Source: Dipteris shenzhenensis (lineage: Eukaryota; Polypodiophyta; Polypodiopsida; Gleicheniales). From it: 64,000 nt of DNA. Shown here piece by piece: positions 20,330 to 31,639 of this stretch; positions within the stretch are counted from its first letter, which is position 1; every line of letters begins with the position of its first letter. The stretch lies in NCBI GenBank assembly GCA_047967505.1, contig CM106538.1. One strand, written 5' to 3'. The notes under the pieces were generated by a model. That model was not told the DNA's origin, ran no database searches, and saw nothing but the letters and a program-made list of their open reading frames with translations. The translations under genes and the position numbers were made by a program.

Positions 20330-21070
20330 TTTTGGTGGATTTTCTAGGAGAAGAAATCCCCTGCCAAATACTCGTTGCTTGCCAGATGCGCCTCGTATAT
20401 GTCCAATACCTTCTCCAGCTTCTCGTAGTTGGCCTTCACTACCTCCTCGTCCGTCGCTTGCCCCCTGAACTTGGCGAACACCAGCTCCTTCACCAGTGTC
20501 GAAATCGGTGGGTTGAAGTTCTGCGATTCCACTTCCAACCACTGCTCCACCATCGCCTTCTCTTGCAGCGTCTTCCCGTACAGGGGTGTGCCTTGACCCT
20601 CGTACTTTGTCACAACATATCTCACGATTCAGAAAACTATTTCAGTTTCCTCAGAAAGTGCTAATTAATATTGCACCATAAATCTATCATCACCAAAGAC
20701 TCCGCTTTCATTCACCTCAGGGGACGGGCTCTAACAAAAATAAGGCATTCTTGCGTATTGCACAAAAACGTGCATGTTTTCTTGCCAAGTTCATGCCGTA
20801 AAATAAACTCAATAAAACCTCTTCGGCTTGCTGGAATGTTCCATTGTGCATTGCTTATGATGAAATACAGAGAGTGCTTAACAAAAATGGGAGCTCTGTG
20901 GCTAAGATATTAAAGACAACAACTCAAGACACACAACGATCGGACTATACAGCACATAATCGGAGCAACAGAGGGTCAAATTGATGTGTAGTCGAGCAAA
21001 AGAGACAAATTACTACTCACCATAAATCTTGAGGTCGCCATCTTTCAAAACAAGGATGACTCTGAAAGGC
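20330..21070 (-). pseudogene. Phi-class glutathione S-transferase fragment
   Basis: Minus-strand 20625-20344 encodes RYVVTKYEGQGTPLYG, then TLQEKAMVEQWLEVESQNFN and VLDIYEAHLASNEYLAGDFF. This is the C-terminal alpha-helical domain of plant GSTF enzymes, ending just before the conserved LADL block, where a TAG follows. Some 400 bp upstream, 21065-21029 reads PFRVILVLKDGDLKIYG followed by GTGAGT, like the end of the N-terminal thioredoxin-fold domain (VPVL.DGDL). The ESR motif before RYVV is out of frame. Start and end are missing, so this is a truncated gene copy, probably captured by a transposon. Confidence 0.7.
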
Positions 21071-21654
21071 TGCAGATGCAGTCCATCTATGATAGTCAGT
21101 CAAAAGCACAGCTCCGACAAAAACTAATGCGCAATGGCGAATCGGCTTGAAAGCGAAGGGAGGGAAGCAAAAGGGGACGTTTTTTTGGTTCCCTGCAATG
21201 GAGAAGGGGACTGGAAGCGACCAAAAACCCCGTCCCTCCATCCCTTCATCCGCCCTCCACCATCTTCCTCCTAAACTTAGCGATGTGTTGTAGTTTCTCT
21301 TGGCCCCGTGCTACCATCCATGCAGCTCTCACTCGCAGGAACAATCGGGATGGATGCGAGAGGCTGTAAGGAAGAAGCTTCCATAGCCTCCTCCATGAGC
21401 AGAGGAGCGACTGCTGGTAGTTTGCTTATAGTTATGGAAATACCAACTCAGGCCACCAATAATAGAGCTCCTCCCAAGTGTCCACGTCTAAAAGGGAAGT
21501 TGGGTCATAAAAAATAGAGCTTTTGAATTTCAAACTCGCCCCAACTTGATCCTTAAGCATTGTCTGTAGGAGAGCCATGCTAACAATATTATTCCAATAA
21601 TGGACTACAATGCCTTCTAAGAGTTTTCAAGCATCCAAAATCTCATAAGATAGC

Positions 21655-22320
21655 CCTAATAAATGTATATAAGCCTCCCACAACAAAAACACAAACTCTA
21701 ATCCACTCACTAGAACATATACTAAAAAGTTTCAATACAAATATTCCCATGTATATCTTAGGAGACTTCAACATCAACTACAAAGTTAAAACTGGCAAAC
21801 TACTTATACTCATAGGAAAATACAACATGAAACAACTAAGGGCAGTTACACACAGGCGCCCGCCCATCGTAGGGAAGGGGTGAATGCCCATGTGGCATTG
21901 ATGTGGCAAAAAGAATTGGTAGTGCAAAAAAAGGGTCGCCCATCACGATGGGCAAGCAACCTCCCCCACCCAAAGCCCGCCCAAGCGCAAAACCAGGTTT
22001 TGAACCTAAGACCAACGAATAGGATTTCATGAAGCCTTGACCACTATGCCAATTTCAGCTATTTTGTAATAAATGCGCACATTTTTTGTTATGATTTGTC
22101 GAGCTAGTGTGTAAACACACCTCGCCCATCGCCCATCCTCACTTGGGCGGGGTGGGCGGTGTGTAACCAACCTACTATCAGAACCAACTACAATTCACGG
22201 TTCAACCTTGGATCATATCTAGACAAATTCATTCAACGAAAACCCACTTGCAGGAACACACTACACACATTGGTCCGACATTCAATAATATACACAAGCA
22301 TTTCGCCTAGTCATTAGGCC
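21655..22320 (+). pseudogene. EEP endonuclease C-terminal remnant, interrupted by a repeat
   Basis: The frame reads INVYKPPTTKTQTLIHSLEH and ILGDFNINYK (GDFN at 21761-21772), the catalytic GDFN motif of EEP nucleases. Past the inserted repeat (21845-22167) it resumes with LLSEPTTIHGSTLDHI and AGTHYTHWSD, the domain end where SDH normally closes the active site. It probably belongs with the N-terminal half at 18060-18480. Confidence 0.65.
21845..22167. mobile_element. 323-bp TIR repeat with tRNA-like Pol III boxes
   Basis: Ends GTTACACACAGGCGCCC and GGGCGGTGTGTAAC are inverted repeats. Inside, on the minus strand, TGGCATAGTGG (22051-22041) fits the Pol III A box, and GGTTCAAAACC (22006-21996) fits the B box exactly, 34 bp apart as in tRNA-derived SINEs. 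It splits the EEP remnant. It is either a MITE that swallowed a SINE or a SINE-like unit with symmetric GC-rich ends; the target duplication is unclear. Confidence 0.6.
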
Positions 22321-22996
22321 CAATGAATCATATTCATCTTGTTTCCTTTTGGTGAGTAGGGGTCAATACATGCCACAAGTATGCGGGCGGCGAGGTTCCT
22401 CCTGCCTACGTGTCACGAATTTCGGCGAAGTGCCAGGCTGAAGCCCACCTGTCGAGGCCGCGTGAATGGTGGACTCAATGAGTTTTTGGCATGTGGCAGG
22501 TCGCCCCTGTAGAAGAGGCTTATGCATTTCGGCAAGACTCTGTGTAAAGGCCCTAACATTTCGATTTCATGAGAGTCGAAAGAGCTTGCAAAGGTGTGCG
22601 CAGCGATCATGTGCAGGTAGACAGAATGGCTTCTGCCCGATTCAAGAGACCAATGCTTGCAGATTGGAGGCTCGGAAGTCAACTATGATAGTCGAAATTT
22701 TGTCGAGATCTTGTGGCGACAAGAACTGCTTTATGCACGCTCTGCAATTGAATCTCGCCTCAGACTGACGAGGTAAGTCAGATGAGACGCTTCTTGGATT
22801 GAAGATCAGTCTTGCATATTCGCTTTGGAACTGCGTGAGATATCCGGATATGAGTCCAAGTTTGCTATAGCACTTTGAAGCTTTTGTTTAGAATTGCCCG
22901 GGTGGATTGGAAAAGAAACTGATATCCAAATAAGTTCAGTCATACACCTTTTAAATGTTTCACAAAATGATGTAGGCAATTCAAGCTGCAAAACAT
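22321..22996. promoter_or_regulatory. Upstream region of the PPR gene
   Basis: No coding gene recognised. It is more GC-rich than its surroundings near 22380-22760. It should contain the promoter and leader of the PPR gene. No specific element is convincing. Confidence 0.35.
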
Positions 22997-25567
22997 ATGA
23001 TTAAGCTGGCATTAAATGCGTCTTCCACAAAGAGGTTCTGTCTTCTTTTGCAAAAGTGCATTAACAAGAAAGACTTGACCGTAGGACGGAAAGTGTATTC
23101 CGTCATTGCAAAAAATGGATTAGAGCTGGATGCATTTCTGGGTAGCTACCTGATACGCATGTTTGCTTCATGTGGTAGTTTTTCAGAAGCCAACCTACTG
23201 TTTCACAAATTGCCTGAACAAAATGTATTTACATGGAGTGCAATCATTTTAGCACATGTTAATCATGGACAAGGTGACTGGGCCATTAAATTGTATAGCA
23301 AGATGCTACGATCGGGGGTGAAGCCAGATGGACATGTTTTTGTTGCTGTTCTGAAAGCATGTTCCAGTGTAGAATCTCTGTCCTATGGCAAGCTGATTCA
23401 CTCTCATATAATCGAAAGTGGCTTTGAGTTGGATACATATGTGGTCAACACTTTGGTTGATATGTACGGAAAATGTGGTAGCGTTGATGATGCACTTCAA
23501 GTATTTAATGACTTGCCAAAACCAGATGTGGTGGCATGGAATTCAATGCTCGCAGCATATATCCAGCTTGGGAATGGCCAGGCAGCTCTGCAGCTTTTTC
23601 AGCATATGGAAGACAAGGGCAATAAACCAGACAATTACACATTTGTCAACGCCTTGAAAGCATGTTCCAGCTTAGCAGCCTTGTATCAGGGCAACTTGAT
23701 TCATGCCAACATTATTGAAAGTAATTTGAACGTAGATGCTTTTGTTTGGAGCAGTGTAATTGACATGTACTCCAAATGTGGGAGTGTTGAGGATGCACGC
23801 AAAGTATTTGATAAATGTCCAAAGCGTGATGACGTGATGTGGAATGCAATGATCACAGGATATGTGGTGTGTGGCATGTCAGAAAAGGCTTTCCTATTCT
23901 TCCAGCAAATGCAACTAGAGGGAAAAGTTCCAGACAATGTCACATTTGTGAACGTTTTAAAAGCATGTTCCAACATGGCAGTATTGGGTCAGGGCAGGTT
24001 TTCTCATACCCAAGTCATTGAAAGGGGCTTTGATGTAGATGTGGTTGTTGGTAACACACTTGTTGACATGTATGCCAAATCTGGCAGTCTGAAGGATGCA
24101 CGCAGAGTGTTTAATAGTTTGCCTAAAGATGATATGGTGACTTGGAGTGCAATGATTGCAGGATACTCCCAACATGGGCATGCTAAGGAAGCTCTCAGAC
24201 TTTTCCAGCAAATGCAGCACGAGGGCAGGAAGCCGAACGTTGCTACTTGGAATGCAATGATCGCTGGATGTGCTCAGAACAAGCTTGGCCTTGTTGCTCT
24301 TGAACTTTTCAAGCAATCACAACAAGAAGGCATGAAGCCAGATAATGCCACATTTGTCGGTGCGCTGAAAGCATGTTCTAGTCTGGCAGCTTTAAGTGAA
24401 GGCAAACTAATTCATGCTTTAATAGCTCAAAATGGTGATGAGCTAGATACATTTGTTGGTAACACCCTTGTAGACATGTATTCCAAGAGTGGGAATATTG
24501 AAGATGCATCTGAAGTTTTTCAAAAGTTGCCAAAGCCAGATTTAGTGACGTGGAATGCAATGATTGCAGGACAGGTCCAGCATGGCAGTGCTCAAGTGGC
24601 TCTCCAACTTTTTCAGCAAATGCAACAGGAGGGTTGGAAGCCTGACCAGGCCACATTTCTAAGCATAATGAAAGCGTGCTCCTTAACAGTAGCCCCAACT
24701 CAGGGCAAGTTAATTCATAATATTATAGTTAGATATGATTGTGAGTCAGACATGTTCATTGGCAACTCACTCATTGATATGTATGTGAAATGTGGCAGTC
24801 TTCAAGATGCTCTCAGTGTATTTGACAAACTGCCAAAGGATAGTGTGGAGACATGGAATGCAATTATTGCAGGATATGCACTTTCTAATGACTATGAGCT
24901 GGCTCTGCAGGCTTTTGCAGATATGGAACTGGAAGGCTTAAAACCAAATGAGGTTTCATTTCTGTGTCTTCTTTCTGCATGCAGTCACATGGGTTTTGTG
25001 GTTGAAGGCTGCAACCATTTCAATACCATGAAAGAAGAATATGGAATCACACCAATGCTCGAGCATTACAATTGCGTAGTAGACCTGCTGGGTCGTGCAG
25101 GATGCTTGAAGGAAGCAGAACATCTTCTTCAAACCATGCCATTTCAACCTGACATTGTCAGTTGGATTTCTTTGCTTAATCATTGCAGATTGTATGGCAG
25201 AATGGAGCTTGGAAGACGATGTTTTGACCGCATCAATTCTATGGATTGTACAACTGCATCTGCGCATGTACTTATGTCCTGCATTTATGGTGATGCTGGC
25301 ATGTCCAATGATGCAGACAAAGTTCGAGAGGTGATAGGATTTGCAACTGTGTCGAAAAAGCCAGGAAAGGCTTGTATAGAGGTCAATAATAAGGTACACG
25401 ATTTTGTTGTGGGAGATAGAAGCCACCCACAAATTCATGGTGTCCATGCAAAGCTGAACAGTTTGAGCTGGTACTTGAAGAGTAAAGGACATGTGCCACA
25501 GGATGGCCTAGTACTGCAGCCATTTTCTAGTGAGGACAAGGGGGACGGGCTTATGTTGATACATTGA
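22997..25567 (+). CDS. PLS-class pentatricopeptide repeat protein, DYW domain truncated
   Basis: An intronless frame of 856 aa. About twenty 31-36-residue PPR motifs run from residue 15 to about 690, with recurrent blocks VVAWNSMLAAYIQ, NTLVDMYGKCGSVDDA and FVNALKACSSLAAL spaced as P, L and S repeats. E-type motifs follow (LEHYNCVVDLLGRAGCLKEA, PDIVSWISLLNHC), then the start of a DYW domain (KPGKACIEVNNKVHDFVVGDRSHPQ region). It ends at ..LMLIH-TGA, exactly where HSEKLA would begin. Plant PLS proteins bind organelle RNA and, with a DYW deaminase, edit cytidines; without one they need a partner in trans. I see no clear transit peptide. One pair of adjacent P-like repeats breaks the PLS rhythm near residues 400-440. 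Confidence 0.85.
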   Translation: MIKLALNASSTKRFCLLLQKCINKKDLTVGRKVYSVIAKNGLELDAFLGSYLIRMFASCGSFSEANLLFHKLPEQNVFTWSAIILAHVNHGQGDWAIKLYSKMLRSGVKPDGHVFVAVLKACSSVESLSYGKLIHSHIIESGFELDTYVVNTLVDMYGKCGSVDDALQVFNDLPKPDVVAWNSMLAAYIQLGNGQAALQLFQHMEDKGNKPDNYTFVNALKACSSLAALYQGNLIHANIIESNLNVDAFVWSSVIDMYSKCGSVEDARKVFDKCPKRDDVMWNAMITGYVVCGMSEKAFLFFQQMQLEGKVPDNVTFVNVLKACSNMAVLGQGRFSHTQVIERGFDVDVVVGNTLVDMYAKSGSLKDARRVFNSLPKDDMVTWSAMIAGYSQHGHAKEALRLFQQMQHEGRKPNVATWNAMIAGCAQNKLGLVALELFKQSQQEGMKPDNATFVGALKACSSLAALSEGKLIHALIAQNGDELDTFVGNTLVDMYSKSGNIEDASEVFQKLPKPDLVTWNAMIAGQVQHGSAQVALQLFQQMQQEGWKPDQATFLSIMKACSLTVAPTQGKLIHNIIVRYDCESDMFIGNSLIDMYVKCGSLQDALSVFDKLPKDSVETWNAIIAGYALSNDYELALQAFADMELEGLKPNEVSFLCLLSACSHMGFVVEGCNHFNTMKEEYGITPMLEHYNCVVDLLGRAGCLKEAEHLLQTMPFQPDIVSWISLLNHCRLYGRMELGRRCFDRINSMDCTTASAHVLMSCIYGDAGMSNDADKVREVIGFATVSKKPGKACIEVNNKVHDFVVGDRSHPQIHGVHAKLNSLSWYLKSKGHVPQDGLVLQPFSSEDKGDGLMLIH

Positions 25568-25680
25568 GAAATTGACCAACTAAAGCTTTTGGTCTTATTA
25601 ATACCCCACAAGGCAACTATTTGAGTATCCAGGAATATACACCGAAAGATACGACAATCTGAGGGTCAAAGAATCTTCCA
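25562..25680 (+). pseudogene. Remnant of the DYW deaminase domain
   Basis: Just past the PPR stop, CAT TGA GAA sits where DYW proteins have HSE. After a frame change the sequence reads AFGLINTPQGN (about 25592-25624), the block that follows HSEKLA in DYW domains. The downstream CxxCH zinc motif and the DYW tripeptide are not found. The editing domain was therefore once present and has decayed. Confidence 0.7.
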
Positions 25681-26800
25681 GTATGGGAAATCAATGTCCA
25701 ATGTCTGAAGCTGAGTGAGATAGTGTCAGCAGAGCAGGAGCAAGGCCACCAAGAGAGAATATTGGACCCACTGCCCAATGCTCCTTTCTTATGCAGTTAC
25801 TTTACTTCTGCTTTGGTGGCCAAGGATCTTGAAGAGGCAGATTTAAAGCTGCACTGCCAGGATTGGGAGGAGGGTGCCACTCATTGCAGGTGGAGACAAG
25901 GATTCTGTTGCTATGGGACTGAAGCCTCAGAAACATTGCGGAGATCGCTGTATCTCCTGGGCCTGGTCCCCACATTTGAAGGTCCAATGTGGGTCAAAAA
26001 GGTTGCGTTTGTAATAGTTTCTATGCAGCAATTGTGCAGTCCAGTGCTGTAGCAGAGGAGATGATGTCTGAAGGCAGCCTCTGTGTTTGGGTGAGAATGT
26101 TCTATGCTGGTCCATATATTCCTGTGTCCGCTTGTGGTGGAGTTACAGAAAGGATATGCTTTCTGTGCAATCCTATATTCGTGGAAAAGGATTTGTTGAA
26201 CATGACAGGTAGCCTTGGGAAGGTATCCATGCTCCCTACTTAAGCTTACATCCTGTGGGAGGTCTGCGGTTCTTCTAGCATTTCCTTGAAGTTTTGCCAT
26301 GGAAGGTGAATCCATTTATGTGAACTGTTCAACATTCCAGAAGATATAAATGCACGCAGTTTTCCATGAAAAGATATAGCTTTTGCAAAAAGTGACGAAA
26401 ATTATTCATGCGCGCGGATTTTGTTCTTGAGTTCACGGGATGATAGTTTCCAGCCTAATCTCCACCTCCATCTTTTGCTGCTCCAGTTGGTGCCCACGAA
26501 GCTAAGCTGTACCTGCCCACGCAGCTTCTCCTGCTACCCACATAGCTATCCTCTTTGCCCGCCATCTAACTGTCCACGCTGCTTCTAGCTGCCCACGGAG
26601 CTGCTCCTACTGCTCATGCTTCTCTTGTTGCCCGCAAAGCTCTATCCTCTCGCCATTCGAGCTATACAAAAGTCACACGTGCCTGACTTATTTCTAAAGA
26701 TGAAGCTCTACATCGTCCTTCAACATTCTTGTCCATAAAATTAAATAGTTTGAAAGTAAGAGCACTTACCCCCAAGAATAATAGGGATCTTGCGCAATAG
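25681..26800. other. Intergenic; probably PPR 3' region and old repeats
   Basis: Reading frames exist but resemble nothing known. Bases 26470-26660 contain a loose repetition of ctgcccacg(c/a)agct-like phrases. No gene supported. Confidence 0.35.
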
Positions 26801-26805
26801 ATTGT

Positions 26806-29640
26806 TTGGAGTGTGAGAGCACAAAAGTCGAGCGTAGTTATCTAGGAGAGTGGTTGGGGAGCGAGAGAGTGGGAGGCTTGGTTGGTTCTTTGCAAGTGGA
26901 GCTCATGCGTGCCTCATCTGTCCTCACTCTGGGGAATGGAGTAAGGACCAAGCACCTTTGTATTGATGATAGTCTTGAGGTTGTCTTGAGTGGTGGTACT
27001 ATGTTTGAGGCATTGGATCGAGAAGAGAGGTTGATTGTTGGTCCGAAGGTGGATCAGTCCCTTCATGCATGTGGTAAGGAAGCCCCGGTGGGCTTTGAGA
27101 GAGAAGTCACTACGGTGGATGAGCCGCCTCCTTTTGTTGATGTGGTGGCGAAAAGGTTGGGGAGCGGTTTCTCACTGATCCCGGACGACGAAGCTTGTTT
27201 GTTTTTTCATGTAGATATTGCTAGGAGAAATCGAGATTTGGAGACGAAAGATTGGAGGGAGGCTGGTGTCAAGCATCTGATTAGCTATGAAATCCCTATG
27301 GCCAAGGCTAGGCTTGAAGAGCAACTCATGCATGGGGGGTTTTACCTATTCTTTATTGGGTGAGCTCCATCTTTTAGGGAGTTTTGGAGTTTGAATGTGA
27401 TTTTGGGGGAATGATTTTGAAACGAGATTGCTTGGGAAGGGTTTTGTTTGGTGCGTTGCATGTCCGAATGGTAGTGAGAAGAACTTGTTGGGCATTCCTT
27501 CATGTCCATGGGTGCTGTAGTCCTGGTTAGTCTGTTCTCCCTTTCGTTTAGAATCGAAAAATCCCTCTATCACGAATGTCTTATTTGGGTTGAGTTTCCT
27601 AACCTCCCTCTCTAGCTCAGTGATGTGTTGGAATACCTGGCTAGAGTGTTCGCTCCTGGTTCTGTCTTCTGCATGCTCTGCTGTCGAGGCAAATAGAGTC
27701 TGCATACTATGGCTCGGGAGGTGCCAGATCAGGTGGAGTTTTGATTGGGGGAAGGGTCGGTGTACATACAACAGGTTAAGTTCAAGGTTTTTCCAAACCG
27801 TATTTTTATTTCTAACATGCTAAGAACTGCCTTGATTGGTCGTGAGAGGAGCCGTGATGCAAAGGTTGCCTTGCATGCTACTAAGGAGGTGGCCCAAGAG
27901 GGTGGTTAGGAGCATATGTTTGTACCAGATGGTTCCAAGGGAATGGGCACTGCTGAAAAGGCAAAGGAGGTGTTTCCCGAGGGAGGTACACAGTCTATGG
28001 TTGTGCTTGATGGTTCAAAGAAGATGCTCGGGAACAAGCTGGAGATGGGGAGTGGTTCGTTGAAAGGGTCTATCCCTAGAAGGGATTCACCCCCTAGGGA
28101 GGTGGTCTCTAAGTCGTCGGTGTAGCAGCCCGAGGTCCAGCATGTGTCTGGCAAAGGGGAATGGAAGATGGGACAGGTGCCTACGGATGGAGATCGGTCG
28201 TTGGCTAAAGTTTCGGTTGGGATCTCTCAAGTTCGTGAGTTTGTTCTTGCTTTGCTTCTGCGTGATGGGGAGGATGTTGAGGCTTATCATTGTAAGCATA
28301 TGCATGAAGAGTCATATCAGAAACCTTTGGGTGAGAGTGGTGTCGTTTAGAATGGGTCACATGTTGCGAAGAGCACGCCTAAGAGGATGGATGATGCTGC
28401 GAGAAATATTGGAGGTGGGAAAGATTTTTTTTTCCACTTTTTCCGCAATGCTTACAAGGCCCTATCACAGCAAGGGGGAAATGGGTTTGTGGCCGTATTC
28501 TAGTCAGCAGGCTAATTTCAGTGTTGTCATCGAACATGCGTGGCTGGTGTGGCTGCTGTGGTAAGGAGAAACATGATAGTTGTCTTCTTTGGGGTTTCGT
28601 GCTTTTGTGAACTATCCGAAGAGAGGAAGGGCAGTAGTGCAATTGTGGTGCCTTCGCAGTGCCGTGCGAAGGAACTTTCCTAGGATACTTAGGGACATTT
28701 TAGGCCATTTCTTGGTTATCACTATAGGGGTCTCTTCCATTAGTTTCAATGCTGTTTTTGTTTATGCCCCGAGTGGTGGTGGAGATAGGGCTCTCTATTG
28801 CAAGGGATTAAGGGAGAGTTTGGCGTATGGGCACTGGTTGCTTGGTGGAGATTGGAATATGACCGAGTGAGGGGCGGACCTATGACATTTAAGGAGGGAG
28901 GTCTCTAGTTGGGAGCAAGAGGAGTGGGATGACCTTGTGTTGATCTGGGAGTTGCTAGATTGCACAGAAATTGATGCAAAAGGGTTGCAGGTTTTACGTG
29001 GAGCAACAGACATAGTGGATTCGAGTTTTGTGCTGGTCTGATTGATCGAATCTATGCCTCGGGAGAGGGGTGGTGGATGAGGTCCTGCGTATTTGTTGAA
29101 TACCAGTCTAGCAGATCACATGCCTGTGAAGTGGTGGTTTTCAACTGCATGTATGGTGACCACACCGTGGGACATAGGTTTCAAATTCAACAAGAAATTC
29201 TTGCAGAATGAATGTTTTTGCTCTATTATAGTTAGCACGTTGTATGAGTGTTGCTGCTGAGGATTTAATCTCTGTCAGTCCTGGGATCTGTCCATTATGA
29301 AATTGGCAGTTCAATGGGATAGGAAGTACAATGATCTTGTGGCAATGGCAAATGAAACAGTGAGGAGAGGTAGCTTGTCTTAATATGGGTAGTCAAGCGT
29401 TTTCCCAAGCATCAAAGCAGGTTAGTGGTTAGTGGCTGGTGACCGATCATGACGCTCAGCATTTCATATAAGATTATTGCAAAATCCTTGGCTTTAAGAA
29501 TCAAAGAGCTGTGTGTCCTGGTTGTTGATAGAGAACAAAACGGGTTTGTGATGGGACATGATATCTTTGAAAAAATCATTATCGTTGATGGGATTTTTTT
29601 GTGAAGCCAATAATTTTTTGTAAGGATGAAAATGCCATGT
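26806..29640 (+). mobile_element. Decayed LINE (non-LTR retrotransposon)
   Basis: An ORF1-like stretch (26806-27363) is followed by broken frames. The endonuclease remnant at 28580-28870 includes FNAVFVYAPSGG and HWLLGGDWNMTE, the EEP GGDxN motif. The next piece reads DDLVLIWELLDCTEID, as in LINE endonucleases. RT-domain pieces lie at about 29440-29600: SYKIIAKSLALRIKEL followed by REQNGFVMGHDI, corresponding to AK.LA.R and Q.GFV.GR.I. Several stops and frameshifts; the YxDD core is missing. Confidence 0.7.
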
Positions 29641-30229
29641 ATGCCATGTATAGAAGCACCAGTGTATGGGTAGTAGCATCGATAGGCACACATGTAAGCT
29701 AGTATAGATAGGACACAATATAAAAAGCTAGGAAATAGGAACAATGACCTCTTTGATTTTTGGTGACTTTTGTTTTGTCTGGACCATGTCTACATAAATA
29801 AAATGTTTTCTTGTATGAGAGCCTTGGCAGGAAATGTTCCAGTTCTTGTCGGGGTGTTCTTCTTTCTCCGAGCTAGTGTGAATGTGATATGAACTGGTTG
29901 CTATAAAGGCATTTGTGTATTTGCTCTACTGACCTATCAACTCTCTCTCTTCTTTAGATTTTTCTTGCTCCTTTGGGCAGAAGTGTCCTCTTCGATTTTG
30001 ATTTTGACAAGGCGTATTACTGCAATAGATGGGACTTTATTGCCAGGGTTTGTTGATGGATATGGTAGAATGGTGACCACCCTTTTGGCAACACTTCTGC
30101 TATGCTATGCATTAATGGTGGTGTTGTAGGCAGGTTTGGTCTCTGTAGGTGTATTTATCAGGGCAGCACATGCTTGATGAGCAGCAAACGTGAATTCCAC
30201 CCTAGACTTGATCAATGCTAGCAAACAAA
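29641..30229. other. No gene recognised
   Basis: AT/GT-rich sequence without a supported coding region; possibly the eroded 3' part of the LINE. Confidence 0.35.
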
Positions 30230-31110
30230 CTTCTTCTTGATGCAATCTTTAAACCACAGAAACCTCTATCCAAGAGTAAGGCCCAACCCCAAAGGGGCTC
30301 CCAGATAACAAATGACCTACCCCTAAGGGATCCAATTGATCATGAATTTGGCAGCGCAATTTGGTAAAGCATCCAGGCTTACCCGAATAGCAAAGGTTTT
30401 AGTCAAGCAGACCAAAACTGAGGCCTGACAAAACAGTTGAAGGAGGTGGAAAAGATTCCTTATATTATTAGAAGATTCAAGGGCAAAGTCCACTCAATCA
30501 TCCGCAAACAATTGTAAACAAAACTGCAACCTTGACGATAAAGTCACCCCTTTGATTGCACCAAAACACAGGACCTGCTTGACCAACCCAATCAAAGACA
30601 TAGTACAAATGGCAAATAGGAGGGGAGCCAATGGGCACCCCTGCCTCACTTATCTGCTCAGGGTGTATCACCCCATTACTCCTCCATTTAAACAAAGGAC
30701 AACAAATGCTTTTCCAAACAAAGATCAAACCAGCTTAATCAGCGAGGTACCAAACCCACAAACTCTAAGACCCCATAGATCAACTCCCATGCCACCCGAT
30801 CATATGACTTTTAGAGTCGAGAACCCAAACAGCACACACCTTTGAGGGAAGGAACAAGCATAGTCTAGAATTGAAGTAACATTCAGTGTGTTCTCCATAA
30901 TGTTCTAGCCTTTAATAAATCCATTCTTCTCCCTATCTACTAAATAAACACATACACCCTAGATCCTTAGGGCAATGGCCTTTGCCATAATTTTTTCTGA
31001 GACATTTAACACTGTGGTTGGTCTCCAATCACCCACCTTTAGTCTATTTTGCCTCTTAGGAAAAAGCTTAACCCACCCGATATTTACAACTTCAGAATGA
31101 GAGCATTACT
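30230..31110 (-). mobile_element. LINE reverse transcriptase relic
   Basis: On the minus strand, about 31050-30960 reads GDWRPTTVLNVSEKIMAKAI, then ALRI and VDREKNGFIKG, matching the WRPISLLN...K..AK.LA.RI and QxGFxxGR blocks of LINE RTs. Around 30700-30600 a VPIGSPP block may correspond to the GxPQGxPLSP segment. Stops are frequent. Opposite orientation to the LINE at 26.8-29.6 kb, so a separate insertion. Confidence 0.6.
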
Positions 31111-31199
31111 CACCATGTTCACCAAATCAAACTTCAACATATCCCAAAAGTGGATATAAAATAATATAGTGTGTAGAAAAGGGGATAGGGACATATTTG

Positions 31200-31297
31200 G
31201 AGAAAGGGGATAGAGGAGCAAAACGGAGAGAGAGACAGGGAAAAAGGGGGAAGAGGAGGGGTAGGAGTGAGAGAATGAGGTAGGAGAGAGAGAAAGA

Positions 31298-31343
<46 letters not shown>

Positions 31344-31345
31344 GT
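31200..31345. repeat. GA/GATA microsatellite and purine-rich tract
   Basis: A (GA)n run with a short (GATA)n part (about 31279-31340) inside a longer purine-rich stretch. Simple sequence only. Confidence 0.9.
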
Positions 31346-31639
31346 AAGAGAGTAGGGAGCAGGTAGCAGGAAGGAGGCGGAAACGTAGATAGGATTAGAT
31401 GTCACATCAAAAAGTACATAGTAGGGGGTGGATGGGGACTTATATAGTCCGTCCACATTTTCCACCTAAAGGGCCTCAAAAGGGCCTCCAACTTGGCCCT
31501 TTTCCCCCTTCATTTACAACCATCCATTCCCATAGAATTTTGCCCTAAAAATTTCACAGCATGGCTGTCCAAAAAGTGTAGCAAACAGCAAGTACTAATC
31601 AATCCGGTAGGAGATGGGGGTGGTCTTGGACAATGCTTT

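Noticed and set aside
21996-22051. tRNA gene on the minus strand
   Set aside because: A and B boxes fit, but no acceptor stem or anticodon arm can be folded; a SINE-type derivative is more likely.
31127-31465. Ser-Leu repeat protein on the minus strand
   Set aside because: Translation of the GA microsatellite.
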